This document shows, piece by piece, positions 1-13,224 of a stretch of 64,000 bases of DNA; the first letter of the stretch is position 1, and the number at the start of each line of letters is the position of its first letter. This DNA comes from Myotis daubentonii (lineage: Eukaryota; Chordata; Mammalia; Chiroptera; Vespertilionidae): assembly GCF_963259705.1 (NCBI RefSeq), contig NC_081844.1, positions 26,428,294 to 26,492,293 of the forward strand, read 5' to 3'. Under the pieces are notes generated by a model. It saw only the letters and a list, made by a program, of their open reading frames with translations. It was not told where the DNA came from and did no database searches. The position numbers and the translations under genes are program-made.

Positions 1-875
1 ATCTTGCTCCTTATGGGGAACCTCCACAGCCAAGATATTCCTCCTGATTATAAACTGCCACATGTGGGTGTGGGCCCAGCCTGTTCCACATGACCGCCCC
101 TCCTACCGGTCTCAATATGGCTCCTTTTAATGTATTTTTATTTGAGTTACTGTATTCTTCGGGTCTGCTTGGTTATTATACTTTCTAACTCTTTGTTAAA
201 GTTCTCCCTAAGTTTTTCTATTCCACTCTTAAGTTTGGTGAGTATCCTTATAACCATTTCTTTGAAATTTTTATCAGGCAAATGACTTATCTCCATTTTT
301 GTAGGGGTTGCCCCCTCTCACCCCTTCACCCCCCGAGGTTTTTCTTGTTTCTTCATTGGAAAGATATTCTTCTGTCTTTTCATTTTGTTTAACTTTCTAT
401 GTTTGCTTATATGATTAAACAAAATAACTGTCTCTCCCAGTCTTGAAAAAGTGGCCTTTTGTAGATGCAGCCTCTGTGTAGGCTGTTTGCCAGGTGGTTT
501 CAGCAGGCTGGGAGGAGCTGAGCAGGTGCCTAACGTGTCTGTCTGCGATATTGGAATACCAAGCCAGAGCATCGCTGGGTGTGGAGGCCAGGTGCATGTA
601 GTTATGCTCTGTTGACCCTGCTTGCTCCATTTATTCAGAGCCAAAATGGTCTCAGGTGATGTATCCAAAAAAATCTACAGTGACCTTGCAGGTAGGCCAG
701 AGCACCAGAATAGAGCTCCTGTCACCCCGTGGAAGTGGAAGGGGTGTAACCAATGGCACTCGCTGGCAACTCAAGAAAGTTCCTTCTGTTCCAAATCCCT
801 GATGACCTGGGTTTCCCAGCCTTCTCTGTTAAGATTTCTTTCTCTCCTTTGCTGTTCAGAAGTTTTTGATTTGCC
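1..875 (-). repeat. Old L1 LINE fragment, antisense (5' region)
   Basis: The text around 180-420 has the wording of mammalian L1 5' UTR/ORF1 read backwards (GAGTATCCTTATAACC..., then TTTTTCTTGTTTCTTCATT). The following GC-richer part to about 870 fits L1 5' UTR in antisense. It is decayed and has no open frame. Limits are approximate. The KZNF1 first exon is expected further upstream, off the window. Confidence 0.45.
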
Positions 876-1088
876 CAATGGTCGGCAAACTCATTAGTCA
901 ACAGAGCCAAATATCAACAGTACTTCCTCAAAATAGACTCGCCCAGGCCGAAAACCGACTTCTGTGCATGGGCCACGAAGTTTCAATCGCACTGTACATG
1001 TGCGCCTGCACGTGGTATTTTGTGGAAGAGCCACACTCAAGGGGCCAAAGAGCCGCATGTGGCTCGCAAGCCGCAGTTTGCCGACCAC
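876..1088. mobile_element. hAT-type MITE, partly degraded
   Basis: It starts with CAATGGTCGGCAAACT and ends with AGTTTGCCGACCACGG, which are inverted versions of each other. The interior contains GTATTTTGTGGAAGAGCCACACTC, shared with the element at 59519-59728. There is no coding capacity. The left arm is diverged, so this copy is older or rearranged. Confidence 0.55.
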
Positions 1089-1090
1089 GG

Positions 1091-1251
1091 CAGTCGACTT
1101 GGCTCAGTGAATAAAGTGTCGGCCTTCAGACTGAAAGGTCCCGGGTTCAATTCTGGTCAAGGGCATATGCCTGGGTTGTGGGTTCGATCCCCAGTAGGGG
1201 GTGTACAGGAGGCAGCCGATCAATGCCGATCAATGATTCTCTTTCGTCATT

Positions 1252-1285
<34 letters not shown>

Positions 1286-1323
1286 TCTCCCTTCCTTTCT
1301 GAAATCAATAAAAATTTAAAAAG
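1091..1323 (+). mobile_element. Ves SINE
   Basis: tRNA-derived head with TTGGCTCAGTG and B-box-like GGTTCAATTCTGG. The body holds a TCATTGAT segment followed by a (CT)n run at about 1254-1281, then the AATCAATAAAAA tail. It directly abuts the hAT MITE on its left. Confidence 0.85.
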
Positions 1324-1450
1324 AATTTTGTTGATTCAGCCCTCAGTTATTTTGCAGGAGTTTATACATGTATGTTTGATGTATGCTCATGGCAGGGACC
1401 TACCCCGTCACCATCTTGGACTCCAGTTTGTTTATATTAAACAAGAGTCT

Positions 1451-1660
1451 AGCCTTACCTGGTTTGACTCGTTGGATAGAGCATCAGCCTGAGGACCAAA
1501 GGGCCCTGGATTCAATTCTGGTAAAGGGCATGAACCTTGGTTGCAAGAGGCAACCAATCAACGTGTTTCTCTCACATTAATGTTTCTGTCTTTCCTTCTC
1601 TCTTCCACTCTCCCTAAAAATCAATGGAAAAAATAGCCTCAAGTAAGGATTAAAAAAAAT
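1451..1660 (+). mobile_element. Ves SINE, diverged subfamily
   Basis: The head reads CCTTACCTGGTTTGACTCG. The body has ACCAATCAACGTG and CTCACATTAATGTTTC, and the tail AAAAATCAATGGAAAAAATAGCCTC. This is the AATGG-tailed subfamily also seen at 6794, 18314 and 19526. It lies just upstream of the KZNF1 KRAB exon. Confidence 0.8.
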
Positions 1661-1831
1661 GTTTTTATGAGGAAGTGAGTGTGTTCAATAAATAATAGTT
1701 CTGACAACAAAGTTATAAAATAAATGTTGGGAAACCACAGTGTCATATGTGAACTTGTTATGAATTAAGTATCAATTCCTAGTGCTGTTCATCTCACCCA
1801 TTCTTCTGTATACATATTTGGGATGTTTTAG

Positions 1832-4211
<2,380 letters not shown>

Positions 4212-4460
4212 GAAAAAGTCTGAATATAAGGAATGTGTGAGAACCTTTTGTGGACACGTAAGAATGCACACTGGAGAGATAGCCTATGTGGCAAGCCTTT
4301 AGCTATCTCATTTCCTTGGGAAGCCACACCCAAAAACAGACAAACAAAAACCTCACAGTGGAAAACGTTCTAAAAGTAAACAATATAGGAAAACCTTCAC
4401 TTGTCTCAAATCCCTACAAAACCATGTGAGAATGAATACTGGGTAGAAACTGTATAAGTG
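4212..4460 (+). pseudogene. Fossil zinc fingers after the KZNF1 stop
   Basis: Beyond the TAA at 4209-4211, finger-like sequence continues: a +1-frame piece reading EYKECVRTF...HVRMHTGE, then KTFTCLKSLQNHVRMNTG further on. The finger array was therefore once at least two units longer and was cut short by a stop and frame shifts. It is now 3' UTR. Confidence 0.75.
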
Positions 4461-4964
4461 AAAAAAATATAATTTTTAATTTTAATATATTTTCAAAGTG
4501 GTGTGAAAACTGCATTGGAAATAAATCATATTAATGTAACTAATATGGGTAACCTGTTAAAATGAGGTTACTATAAAATTTTCATGATATGAATGAAATA
4601 TTATAAAGGTTATACATATATGGTCTTATTATTACTGACTTATTCTTTAAGTAATTCTCTGTAGTATGGGGTCCTACTTGTGTAAGTAAATATTGAAGTG
4701 AGGTAATTCTGTAGATCTGTGGGTGAATTGAAGTGTATTTCTAGCATTCAAGTAGGTTTAATTTTTATATAATTTTGTAATTGATCCATAAGAAAAGGAC
4801 CATTGAAAAAAATGACATTTGGTATTTGTTTTTTGTTTTCCTACTGGCCAATGGTGACAAATACTGGATATGTTTTACCCTTTATATACGTGTGTATTCC
4901 ACCTTTCTTTCTTAATAGAAAACTATTTTTCATTTGCCTGAAGAGCCTTATTGTTTTTCTTGCC

Positions 4965-4970
4965 AATAAA
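4965..4970 (+). promoter_or_regulatory. Candidate polyadenylation signal of KZNF1
   Basis: AATAAA in TTGCCAATAAATAC, about 755 nt after the stop. The surrounding sequence (GAAAACTATTTTTCATTTGCCTG, AGAGCCTTATTG) is alignable by eye with the KZNF2 3' UTR around 44079, where AATAAA is also kept. An earlier AATAAA near 4520 is an alternative. Confidence 0.55.
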
Positions 4971-5097
4971 TACATTTGTAAGTGTGCAAAGTTCATCATG
5001 GAGTATAGTCTCATGAATTATTTTCATCTGTTGTTCCTCGTTCTTTATGATTCCTTCTGTTTGGGCTATGGAGTGTGCATTAAGAAGAGAGATCTGT

Positions 5098-5312
5098 GCC
5101 GAACCGGTTTGGCTCAGTGGATAGAGCATCGGCCTGCGGACTCAAGGGTCCCGGGTTCGATTCCGGTCAAGGGCATGTACCCTGGTTGCGGGCACATCCC
5201 CAGTGGGGGGCGTGCAGGAGGCAGCTGATCGATCTCTCTCATCGATGTTTCTAACTCTCTATCCCTCTCCCTTCTTATCTGGGAAAATCAATAAAATATA
5301 TTTTAAAAAAAA
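5098..5312 (+). mobile_element. Ves SINE with target-site duplication
   Basis: GCCGAACCGGTTTGGCTCAG head, B-box GGTTCGATTCCGG, AATCAATAAAATATA tail. It is flanked by AAGAGAGATCTGTG on both sides, so it was retroposed by L1 machinery. It lies just beyond the KZNF1 polyadenylation site. Confidence 0.92.
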
Positions 5313-5596
5313 GAAGAAGAGAGATCTGTGATAAGACAATAAAATCTAGACTTTGAAATAAGCCTTCTTAACTGTTATAACAACATGAGTGATGTTGTGA
5401 AATACAAATGTTGCCTTTCTGGTTCCATGTTAGAATTCATCGAAGATGCAACTTGGAACACAGAAGTGAAATAGGATTAGGCAGGTTTTGGAGGCACCTG
5501 TATAGATAAGACAGACAGATGCATAGGGCTTTTGTGAACATTTGCTTCCAGACCATTTTCTTCATTCTTTGCTCTGCCAATCAAGAATATCCTCCT

Positions 5597-6030
5597 CGGC
5601 CATAAAAAGGAATGAATTGATACCATTTGCTATAAAAAATGGAGGGACCTACAGGGTAATTTGTTAAATGAAGTAAGTCAGTCAGAGAAAGACAAATATT
5701 ATATGATTTTACTGATAGGTGGAATCTAAAGAACAAAAGAAACAAACAATATTGAAGCAGACTCTAGATAGAATAGACTGATTGTAGCCAGAAGGGAGGG
5801 GAATTGGGGATCTGGGTGAAAAAGATAATGGGGTTGAGAAGTACAAATCGGTACTTACAGAATAGCATGGGGATATAAAGTACAGCATAAGGAATATAGT
5901 CAATAATATTGTAATGATTCTGTATGGTGCCAGGTGAGTACTGGAAATACTGGGGGAGACACTTTATAAAGTATATGACTGTCTAACCACTGTGCTGTAC
6001 ACCTGAAACCAATACAAAATAATCTATAAT
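5597..6030 (+). repeat. L1 3' end (end of ORF2 plus 3' UTR)
   Basis: It begins with CCATAAAAAGGAATGAATTG and includes AGTCAGTCAGAGAAAGACAAAT. It ends with the L1 3' UTR phrase CTGTGCTGTACACCTGAAACC. ORF2 is not open. A Helitron follows almost at once at 6035. Confidence 0.8.
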
Positions 6031-6034
6031 AGCA

Positions 6035-6509
6035 TCCTAGGTGGTCGGCGCGCCCTCACGCATCACACCCTAACGTCGTCACAAAATGGCTGTCACAAGA
6101 TGGCCGTGCGCATTGCGGAGGCAGGGTCCGGCAGAGGAGGTGGGTTGCAGCAGGGGAGGGCAGTTGTGGGCGATCAGGCTGGCAGGGGAGGGCAGTTGGG
6201 CGTGATCAGGCCGGCAGGGAAGGGCAGTTTGGGGCGATCTGGTTGAGCAGTTAAGTGTCAATCAGGCCAGCAGGGAAGCATTTAGGGGGCAATCAAGCTG
6301 GCAGGCAGAAGTGGTTAGGGGCAATCAGGCAGGCAGGTAGGTGAGTAATTAGGTGCCAGCGGTCCCAAATTGTGAGAGGGATGTCCAACTGCCGTTTAGG
6401 CCTGATCCCTGTGGGACATCCCCTGAGGGGTCCCAGTTTGGAGAGGGTGCAGACCAGGCTGAGGGACACCCCTTCCCCCATGCACGAATTTCATCCACCG
6501 GGCCTCTAG
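6035..6509 (+). mobile_element. Non-autonomous Helitron (HeliBat-like)
   Basis: TC start after an A, and a 3' end of CACCGGGCCTCTAG. The interior has several ~36-bp G-rich repeats (GGGGAGGGCAGTTG / GATCAGGC(T/C)GGCAGG) shared with the element at 35534-36535. No RepHel frame. The 3' hairpin is diverged (TTTCATCCACCGGGC). Confidence 0.8.
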
Positions 6510-6793
6510 CATTGAGTATAGACTAGTTGGGAAAAAAAAGAATATCCTCAAAACCACCAGTGGCCGCTTGACTTCCATTTGATTTCAGCTTTTGGCTTCT
6601 ACAGTTGTCTCCAAAGTTCAAAATCAAAGATCCAATGCATTTGGATTCTCCTACAAGCCTTCCTTTTTTTTATATAAGGCAATAAATGTAGACTCTCATC
6701 ATTGGGAGTGTTCTCTGAAACACTAACTCCACTCCAGCTAGGGCCATTCAATTATTTTTTATTGTACATGATTGAGAGAAAGTTTGTGCTTTT

Positions 6794-7019
6794 GCCCTAG
6801 TTGGTTTGGCTCAGTGGATAGAGCATCGGCTTGCAGACTGAAAAGTCCTGGGTTCCATTCCAAAGGCATGTACCTCAGTTGCAGGCTCGACAGGAGGCAA
6901 CCAATCAATGTGTCTCTCACATTGATGTTTCTCTCTCCCTGTCTCTCCCTGTTCCTTCCATTCTCTAAAAATCAATGGGAAAATGTCCTCTGGTGAGACT
7001 TAACGAAGAAACAAACAAA
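6794..7019 (+). mobile_element. Ves SINE, AATGG-tailed subfamily
   Basis: CCCTAGTTGGTTTGGCTCAG head, a shortened middle (GGCTCGACAGGAGG), and the tail AAAAATCAATGGGAAAATGTCCTC. Target-site duplication AAAGTTTGTGCTTTT lies on both sides. Confidence 0.88.
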
Positions 7020-7605
7020 AAGTTTGTGCTTTTTTCCTCCAGTGAATGCTTCTGTAGTTTTTCTTAAAAACATTTTACTAACTTTTTAACATTCATATGC
7101 TAAGACATATGATTGTGTTTTTTATTTCCTGAGTGTATACATTAAAATTCCATTGTAATTATGGATTTTTAGGTCAATGTGTAATTTAATCTATTTAAAC
7201 ATTTATATATTCTGAATCAATATTATAATGTGCATACAAATTCAGGTATTTTCCCTCAAAAAAATTATTTTTATTGTTATAATTTTTGTCACGAGGCTAG
7301 TTTCTTATTTATTCGTAATACCAAAATATTAAACCATAATTGTTTCAATCCCCTCCTGCCAAAGACCACCAGATCACATATGTAGTTAAGAGAGGTGTTT
7401 GAGTTTTAGTATGAGTAGTCCCCCTTATCTTTGAGGTGGATGTTCCAAGACCCCCAGTGGATATACCAAACCATGGATAATACCAAACTATATATATATT
7501 TACTAATGTTTTTTCTGTACATATATACCTTTAATAAGTTTGTTTATAAATTAGGCATAGTAAGACATGAACAACTAATAATAAACTAGGACAATTATAG
7601 GAATA

Positions 7606-8111
7606 CTAGAGGCCTGGTGCATGGATTTGTGCACCGGTGGGGTCCCTCAGCCTGGCCTACACCCTCTCGCAATCCAGAATCCCTCAGGGGATGTCACTGC
7701 CAGTTTCGACCTGAGGGCCTGCAGGGATCCCACTGAAACCAGCAGTCTGATATCCCCCAAGGGATGTAGTAGTGCGTGAAGTGGCAGAAGGCCGGGGAGG
7801 AGCCTGGACCAGGTGCCACGCTGCTCCCGCTCATCCCGGCCCCACTTCACTGCCGCTGCTGCTCAGTAGCATGCTGCCGTGGAGGCAGGAGAGGCTTCTG
7901 CCGCTGCAGCTGTGCTCCCCAGCCGTGAGCCCAGCGTCTGGTGCTCGTCAGGCAGCTGAGCATTGCTCCCACTGTGGGAGTGCACTGACCACCAGGGGAC
8001 AGATCCTGTGTTGAGCATCTTCCCCTGGTGGTCAGTGTGCATCATTGCAAGTGGTCAAACGATCGTTCAGTTGTTCAGTCGTTTGGTTGCTTAGGCTTAT
8101 ATATATATAGA
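7606..8111 (-). mobile_element. Non-autonomous Helitron, reverse orientation
   Basis: On the + strand it starts CTAGAGGCCTGGTGCATG, the reverse of the HeliBat 3' end, and finishes in TATATATATATAGA, the reverse of a TCTATATATA start. The phrase CCCCTGGTGGTCAGTGTGC is shared with the Helitrons at 43365 and 56970. No coding capacity. Confidence 0.85.
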
Positions 8112-8133
8112 TACTGTAATAAAAGTTATGTGA

Positions 8134-8380
8134 GCCCTGGTCATTGCTCAGTGGTTAGAGCGTCAGCCCACCCACGGAAGTGTATTGGGTTTGATTCCTA
8201 GTCAAAGGCACATACCTGGGTTGCAGTACCCTCCTCACCCCCAGTTGGAGCACCTGCAAGAAGCATCCAGTCAATGTGTCTCTTTCACATCAATGTTTCT
8301 CTCTCCCTCCCTCTCTCCCCTCCACTCTGTCTGAAAGCAATGGAAGAAATATCCTCAGGTGAGGATTTAAAAAAAAAAAA
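8134..8380 (+). mobile_element. Ves SINE, diverged subfamily
   Basis: GCCCTGGTCATTGCTCAGTGG head and CAGGTGAGGATT-A(n) tail. The duplication AAAGTTATGTGA lies on both sides. It is inserted in the Tc1/mariner-type fossil, so it is younger than that element. Confidence 0.88.
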
Positions 8381-8620
8381 GTTATGTGAATGTGGTCTAT
8401 CTCTCTAAATATTTTATTGTACTGTAGTGACTCTTCTTGTGATGATGTGGGTGACAAAATGCCTACATGAAGACATGAAGTGCGGTGAATGATGCAGGCA
8501 TTGTGGTATTGCATTAGACTACTACTAATCTTATGACATCATGTCAGGAGAATCACCCGCTTCGGGTGATCCTGGATTATCAAGCCATGATAGTTTGATG
8601 GTTGGGTGTCAGAAGCAGAA

Positions 8621-9300
8621 GAAGATGATGATGAAGGGGATATTTTTGCGGGGAGCGGGGTATTGGTTTGTTTTGTGGGGGGTTTTGACTAATGTCTTTT
8701 GGAAGAACAGTGTATTCAGAAGTTGGTGTCTTTTTATTAACTCATCAAAGTGTTGCTTCAGAGGTTGTGATCTTTGGTGATCATACAGGTGATTTTAAAG
8801 ATATGCTTTATCTGAGGATTGTGTTTCATAATTTTTTCCTTTAATGTCTGCACAATTCAAAACACTTTGGCAAATTTCAGTAATACCCACATTGCTGATT
8901 CTGCTTCCGTTTTTCTTTTTCTTCTTTAGATAACAAGTTCTCTTTATGTTTTATTATTTTATTTTTAAATTTACCTTTATTGTTAAAAGTATTACAGGTT
9001 TCCCACTTTTTTCTCCCATTGACCTCCTCCACTCAGTGATTCTCTCTCAGCATGGATGTTTCTATCTCCCTCTCCCTTCCCCTCTGAAATCAATAACTAT
9101 ATATTTTTTTTAAGTAATAAAAACACATTACTTCAGAATGTGCCTGTATTTGGATTAATGGTCTTTAAAAAAATAATTAAGGTTAAGTGAGTTCATGGGG
9201 TGGGTCCTACCTAATGTGAATGGTATTCTTACAAGAAGAAGTCAGGTCACAGAGAAGCACAGAGGAAGCACAGGTGAAGACAGAGATAAAAGACTATCAC
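8621..9300. other. Non-genic stretch with L1 tail and SINE fragments
   Basis: 8940-9010 resembles the antisense L1/HAL1 3' tail (CTTTATTGTTAAAAGTATTAC, also at 32632). 9037-9112 is the 3' half of a Ves SINE (TCTCTCAGCATGGATGTTTC... AAATCAATAA). The remainder shows nothing recognisable. Confidence 0.5.
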
Positions 9301-9305
9301 CTACT

Positions 9306-9531
9306 GCCCTGGCTAGTTTGGCTCAGTGGATGGAGTGTCAGCCCGTGGACTGAGGGGGTCCCGGGTTCAATTCCAGCCAAGGATACATGCTTGGGTTGCG
9401 GGCTCAATCCCCCCCACCCCCAGTGGGGGCCGGGCAGGAGGCAGCCACTCAGTAGTTCTCTCTCATCATTGATGTTTTTATCTCTCTATCCCTCTCCCTT
9501 CCTCTCTGAAATCAATAAAAAAAATTTTTAA
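9306..9531 (+). mobile_element. Ves SINE
   Basis: GCCCTGGCTAGTTTGGCTCAG head and GAAATCAATAAAAAAAAT tail, with the duplication AAAAGACTATCACCTAC on both sides. The GCGGGCTCAATCCCC segment is enlarged by a short C run. Confidence 0.9.
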
Positions 9532-9800
9532 AAAGACTATCACCTACAAACCAGAGAAAGGAGACTAAGGAGAAACCAATCCTGCCCAGACCCTGGTCCC
9601 AAACTTCTAGCTACCAGAATTGTGAGAAAATAAATGTCTGTTTACACCACCTTAATGTGACACCATGTTTTGGCAGTACAAGGAGACTAATACCATCTAT
9701 CAGGACACACTTTAGATGTTCCTGACAGAACGGACAGAACTGCTCACATGGCAACTCAATTGAATCATGTCGAGGTCCAACTGCATTGAAATATTGCATC

Positions 9801-9974
9801 GCCCTGGCTGGATAGCTCAGTTGGTTAGACCATCGTCCCCATACACCAAGGTTTCAGGTTTGATCCCTGGCCAGGGCACATACAAGAATTAACCAATGAA
9901 TGCATAAACAAGTGGAACAACAAATGATATTTCTCTCACTCTCTAAAATCAATAAATAAAAATTTTTTAAAAAT
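9801..9974 (+). mobile_element. Older Ves-like SINE subfamily
   Basis: GCCCTGGCTGGATAGCTCAG head with ACACCAAGG and AGGTTTGATCCCTGG. The body is short (AACCAATGAATGCATAAACAAG). The same subfamily occurs in reverse at 38494-38660. It lacks the GGCAGCTGATCGATG block. Confidence 0.75.
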
Positions 9975-9983
9975 AGAAAAAGA

Positions 9984-10199
9984 GCCGAAACCAGTTTGGC
10001 TCAGTGGATAGAGCGTTGGCCTGCAGACTGAAAGGTCCCAGGTTCGATTCCGGTCAAGGACATGTACCTGGGTTGCGGGCACATCTCCAGTAGGAGATGT
10101 GCAGGAGGCAGCTGATCGATGTTTCTCTCTTATCGATGTTTCTAACTATCTCTCTCCCTTCCTCTCTGTAAAAAATCAATAAAATATATTTTTAAAAAA
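9984..10199 (+). mobile_element. Ves SINE (young subfamily)
   Basis: GCCGAAACCAGTTTGGCTCAG head and GAGGCAGCTGATCGATG body. The duplication AAATAGAAAAAGA on both sides comes partly from the tail of the SINE at 9801, so it inserted next to it. Confidence 0.92.
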
Positions 10200-10412
10200 T
10201 AGAAAAAGAAAGAAAATTGCATCACTTTGGCAAATGACTTTCCTTATGGGACATTTTGAAAACAAGTGAACCCTAGGTCCTGATCTGGGGAGTCCTGGTT
10301 TGTGAGGTGACAAGTTGCATGGAAACCTGCAGAATGACTTAATCTCATCCCCCCTTTCTGTGTATAAACCATCCTATTAAGTGTGATAATGGGTAAGGTC
10401 TAGACTCTAGAG

Positions 10413-10624
10413 CAGCCGTGGGCAAACTACGGCCCGCGGGCCGGATCCGGCCCATTTGAAATGAATAAAACTAAAAAAAAAAGACCGTACCCTTTTATGT
10501 AATGATGTTTACTTTGAATTTATATTAGTTCACACAAACACTCCATCCATGCTTTTGTTCCAGCCCTCCGGTCCAGTTTAAGAACCCATTGTGGCCCTCG
10601 AGTCAAAAAGTTTGCCCACCCCTG
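10413..10624. mobile_element. hAT MITE with 8-bp duplication
   Basis: 212 bp from CAGCCGTGGGCAAACTACGG to GTTTGCCCACCCCTG. The inverted ends and the 8-bp duplication CTCTAGAG at 10405-10412 and 10625-10632 are diagnostic of hAT. Same family as 44333-44548. No transposase. Confidence 0.93.
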
Positions 10625-10632
10625 CTCTAGAG

Positions 10633-10693
10633 CAAACATGTCAAACTTGCGGCCTCGGCACTCGGCCTGCTGGCCACGAGTTTGACATGCTTG
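10633..10693. mobile_element. Tiny hAT MITE sharing a duplication with its neighbour
   Basis: 61 bp, with CAAACATGTCAAACT at the start mirrored by AGTTTGACATGCTTG at the end. It is flanked by CTCTAGAG (shared with the preceding MITE) and GTCTAGAG at 10694-10701. Confidence 0.8.
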
Positions 10694-10767
10694 GTCTAGA
10701 GACAGTGGATCTGACTGCTACACAAGATACCTGGGGCAGGTAGTTCAATCAACCAAAACAACAGCAA

Positions 10768-10952
10768 GCCCTGGCTGGTGTGGCTCAGTTGGTTGAGCAT
10801 CATCCTGTGCACCAGATGGTTACCAGTTCGATTCCCAGTAAGGGGTGTGCAGTAGGCAGCCAATTAATGTTGTGCTCTCACATTGATGTTTCTCTCTCTC
10901 CCGCCCCCTCCCTCTCTCTAAAAAAATCAATAAACTACTCTTTTTTTAAAAA
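10768..10952 (+). mobile_element. Ves SINE, older subfamily
   Basis: GCCCTGGCTGGTGTGGCTCAG head, CCAGTTCGATTCCC B box, CTCACATTGATGTTTC body, and an AAAAATCAATAAAC tail. Confidence 0.85.
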
Positions 10953-11249
10953 ACACACAGCAAAATACAAGATGCTCATGGCCTAGTGTGAAGTCAAACA
11001 ACATACGCTTTTCTCTAACATTCCCACAAATATGTGAGGACTGACTTTCATGTAGCTGGTGGTGGGGAGAGTGGAGGTCCGGATTCCTTGGGGAGTGGGA
11101 CATTGGGACACTAGTGGGAAAGCCAAGGAGTCCCACGATTGGAGGCCAGGTCTTGGCCTGCCCAGGTCCTCTTGGGATCCTGGGGGTACAGACCTCTCTG
11201 TGCCCACTCTCACCTTTGACCAGCTCAGACTGTTGGTGGCCTGGTGCAC

Positions 11250-11810
11250 CTGCCCCTGTCCAAGGATGTGAAGAAGATATACCTGTCTGCCTGCTCCTCC
11301 AGGATCTCCTGGGTGAAGCCAGACAGTGCCCAGTAATCAGGCCAAAAGACATCAAGTGCCTGCCTGGGCATCACCACCGGGGGGAACCCCACCATAAATT
11401 CTGATCCTCCAATCTGGTGTAGAGGGGCATCTGCATAGACCCCCAGCCAGGGAGGAAACAAAATGACACATCAAGGTCCCAAGAAAACATGGTGCCCCTC
11501 ACTCACTTATCCTGCCAGCTGTGGCCTGGAGTACACACAACAGACCCACCCACTCCCAACATCTAACAACGGTTCCTGCCCATGAAGGGCCCCACTGCAC
11601 TCCTGCCATTCACCCAAATCCCATACACACACGAGAAGGGACAGGGGTGTAAGGCTGCCCACCTGCGGTCACAGTTGTGGCCTTGCCTGGACTGGCCTGC
11701 CCTGGGCTGTCATAAAGTTACCTGAGGCTACACACGGCCGAATGACTATAAGCGTTGGAGGGGAGGTCGAAGCCACTGTCTGCAATGAGTAACACAACTT
11801 TCCTTATAGG
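11250..11810 (-). pseudogene. Possible MUC16-like SEA exon fossils (copy 1)
   Basis: On the minus strand, 11250-11427 is open and reads PRQALDV...DYWALSGFTQEILEEQ, then TSLDRG. This aligns by eye with the MUC16 SEA exon pattern LDRE..YWELSQLT...LDR. A second open piece at 11723-11810 (VVLLIADSGF...AYSHSAVCSLR) ends at a good donor, CTCAG|GTAACT, as the preceding SEA exon does. Spacing and order agree with the better copy at 16078-16565. Similarity is weak. It may be an unrelated exon or chance. Confidence 0.3.
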
Positions 11811-12279
11811 CTTTGCAAAGCCACAGCTTCGGAAAGTCAGGAGAGAACTGGGGAACATCCTTCTCTCTCAGCTGCCTCCAGGGGCCTGTCTCTAGAACGC
11901 AGGTACCTGGTAACCAGAGCTCTAACTTCTGTTTTGTTCTGTCACCAAGGAAGTGAGGTCACTTCTTCAAGGTTCCATTACGTGGGCCCCTTCCGTCAAT
12001 CAGACCCACTGAAAGCTCTTACGGGGCTGTCGGCTGCTCACCCTCCTTACCCACGTAATCTTCATAAGGGTACACAGATATCCAACACAGCCCTCCCCAC
12101 AACTCCCTGGGAATGTAACCAGGGTCTGAGCTTTGAGGAAATAGAATTGAGTTCACACTTTTTGTTTTTTCCCAGTTCTGTGTCCTGGAAAAGCCTTTGC
12201 CACCTCAGGGCCTCGCCTGTCTCCAACATGCACAGTGGGGATGATGCTGGAAACTACTTCCTAGGGGCATCAGCAGGTG
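11811..12279. other. Unassigned single-copy-like sequence
   Basis: Moderate GC, with no repeat signature and no convincing coding frame. A + strand frame of 160 aa starting at 11934 runs into the Helitron at 12280 and has no recognisable domain. Confidence 0.4.
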
Positions 12280-12538
12280 TCCTACATAATAAAAGCCTAA
12301 TGCACAAATCGACCGAACAGCAGAACGACCAGTGGAACAACCGGTTACTATCATGCACACTGACCATCGCAGGCAGACGCTCAACGCAGAAGCTGGCCCC
12401 AGGTCAACCAAGGTAAGTGCCAGCGGCGTACCCCCGCCCCCCCTGATTGCCCCACCAGTCGCTCTGCAGATCAGCCCTGATAGCCGTCCAGGCCTAGGGA
12501 CCCTACCCATGAATGAATTTCATACATCAGGCCTCTAG
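12280..12538 (+). mobile_element. Non-autonomous Helitron
   Basis: TCCTACATAATAAAAGCCTA start and CATCAGGCCTCTAG end, with T following. It contains CGACCGAACAGCAGAACGACC and CAGACGCTCAACGCAGAAGC, typical of the HeliBat family. A second Helitron begins 24 bp later. Confidence 0.88.
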
Positions 12539-12561
12539 TATATGACATAAAACCTACAACA

Positions 12562-12975
12562 TCTACACTAATAAAAGAGAAACATGCAAATTGATCGTCC
12601 CTCTGCTATGCCCACCAGCCAATCAAAGTGATATGCAAATTAGCTCAACAAAGATGGCAGTTAATTTGCATACACAGGCATGGAGCGCAAAGACTGAAGA
12701 CAGCATAGAAGGAAGCCAAGCACTGCAGAAGGGAGCGAAGCAGTGGAGAAGGGAATGGAGCTGAGGCAGCATACACGGGAGGGAGTGAAGCAGAGGAGAA
12801 GGGAGGGAGCCACGGCGGTGGAGATGGGAAGGAGTGAGGCAGTGGAGACGGGAGGGAGCCAAGGTAGCGGAGAAGGGAGGGAAGCCCACCAAGGCGGGCT
12901 TCGCTCCCTTCTCTGCTTCCCTCCCGCCTCAGGAAGCCCTATTCTTGCAGGAATCTTCCTGCAGCGGGCCGCTAG
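12562..12975 (+). mobile_element. Non-autonomous Helitron with internal purine-rich repeats
   Basis: TCTACACTAATAAAAGAGAA start and GCGGGCCGCTAG end, followed by T. The same 5' end as the element at 27026. The interior is ~30-bp purine-rich units (GGAGAAGGGAGGGAG...) at 12715-12885, with a palindromic AAGGCGGGCTTCGCTCCC junction. Confidence 0.85.
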
Positions 12976-13155
12976 TCTAGACATAAAACCTTCCATCGAG
13001 CCCAACATCTGTGAGCTGGTGGCACGTGTCTGATGCAAAATTTCAAAGATGTCAGAATTGCAAAAAACGTGGGATGGAGCCTGGAATACCACTTAAATCA
13101 GGCCTGGTTTTCAGCCATGTGATCTTGGAAAGTCATACCCCTCTGGGCAATATTT

Positions 13156-13188
13156 TTTTAAATATATTTTTATTGATTTCAGAGAGAA

Positions 13189-13224
<36 letters not shown>

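Larger units (their letters stand above)
7405..8620 (+). repeat. Tc1/mariner-type DNA transposon fossil, split by a Helitron and a SINE
   Basis: GAGTAGTCCCCCTTATCTTTGAGG and ACCCCCAGTGGATA at the left, with CTGTAATAAAAGTTATGTGA and TCTTGTGATGATGTGGGTGA further right, match a common mammalian Tigger/Kanga-like fossil. The family name is uncertain. It is interrupted at 7606-8111 and 8134-8380. Confidence 0.6.

Noticed and set aside
5098..5170. tRNA genes at the heads of the Ves SINEs
   Set aside because: A- and B-box-like motifs exist, but the cloverleaf is not kept and each is joined to a SINE body and A-rich tail.
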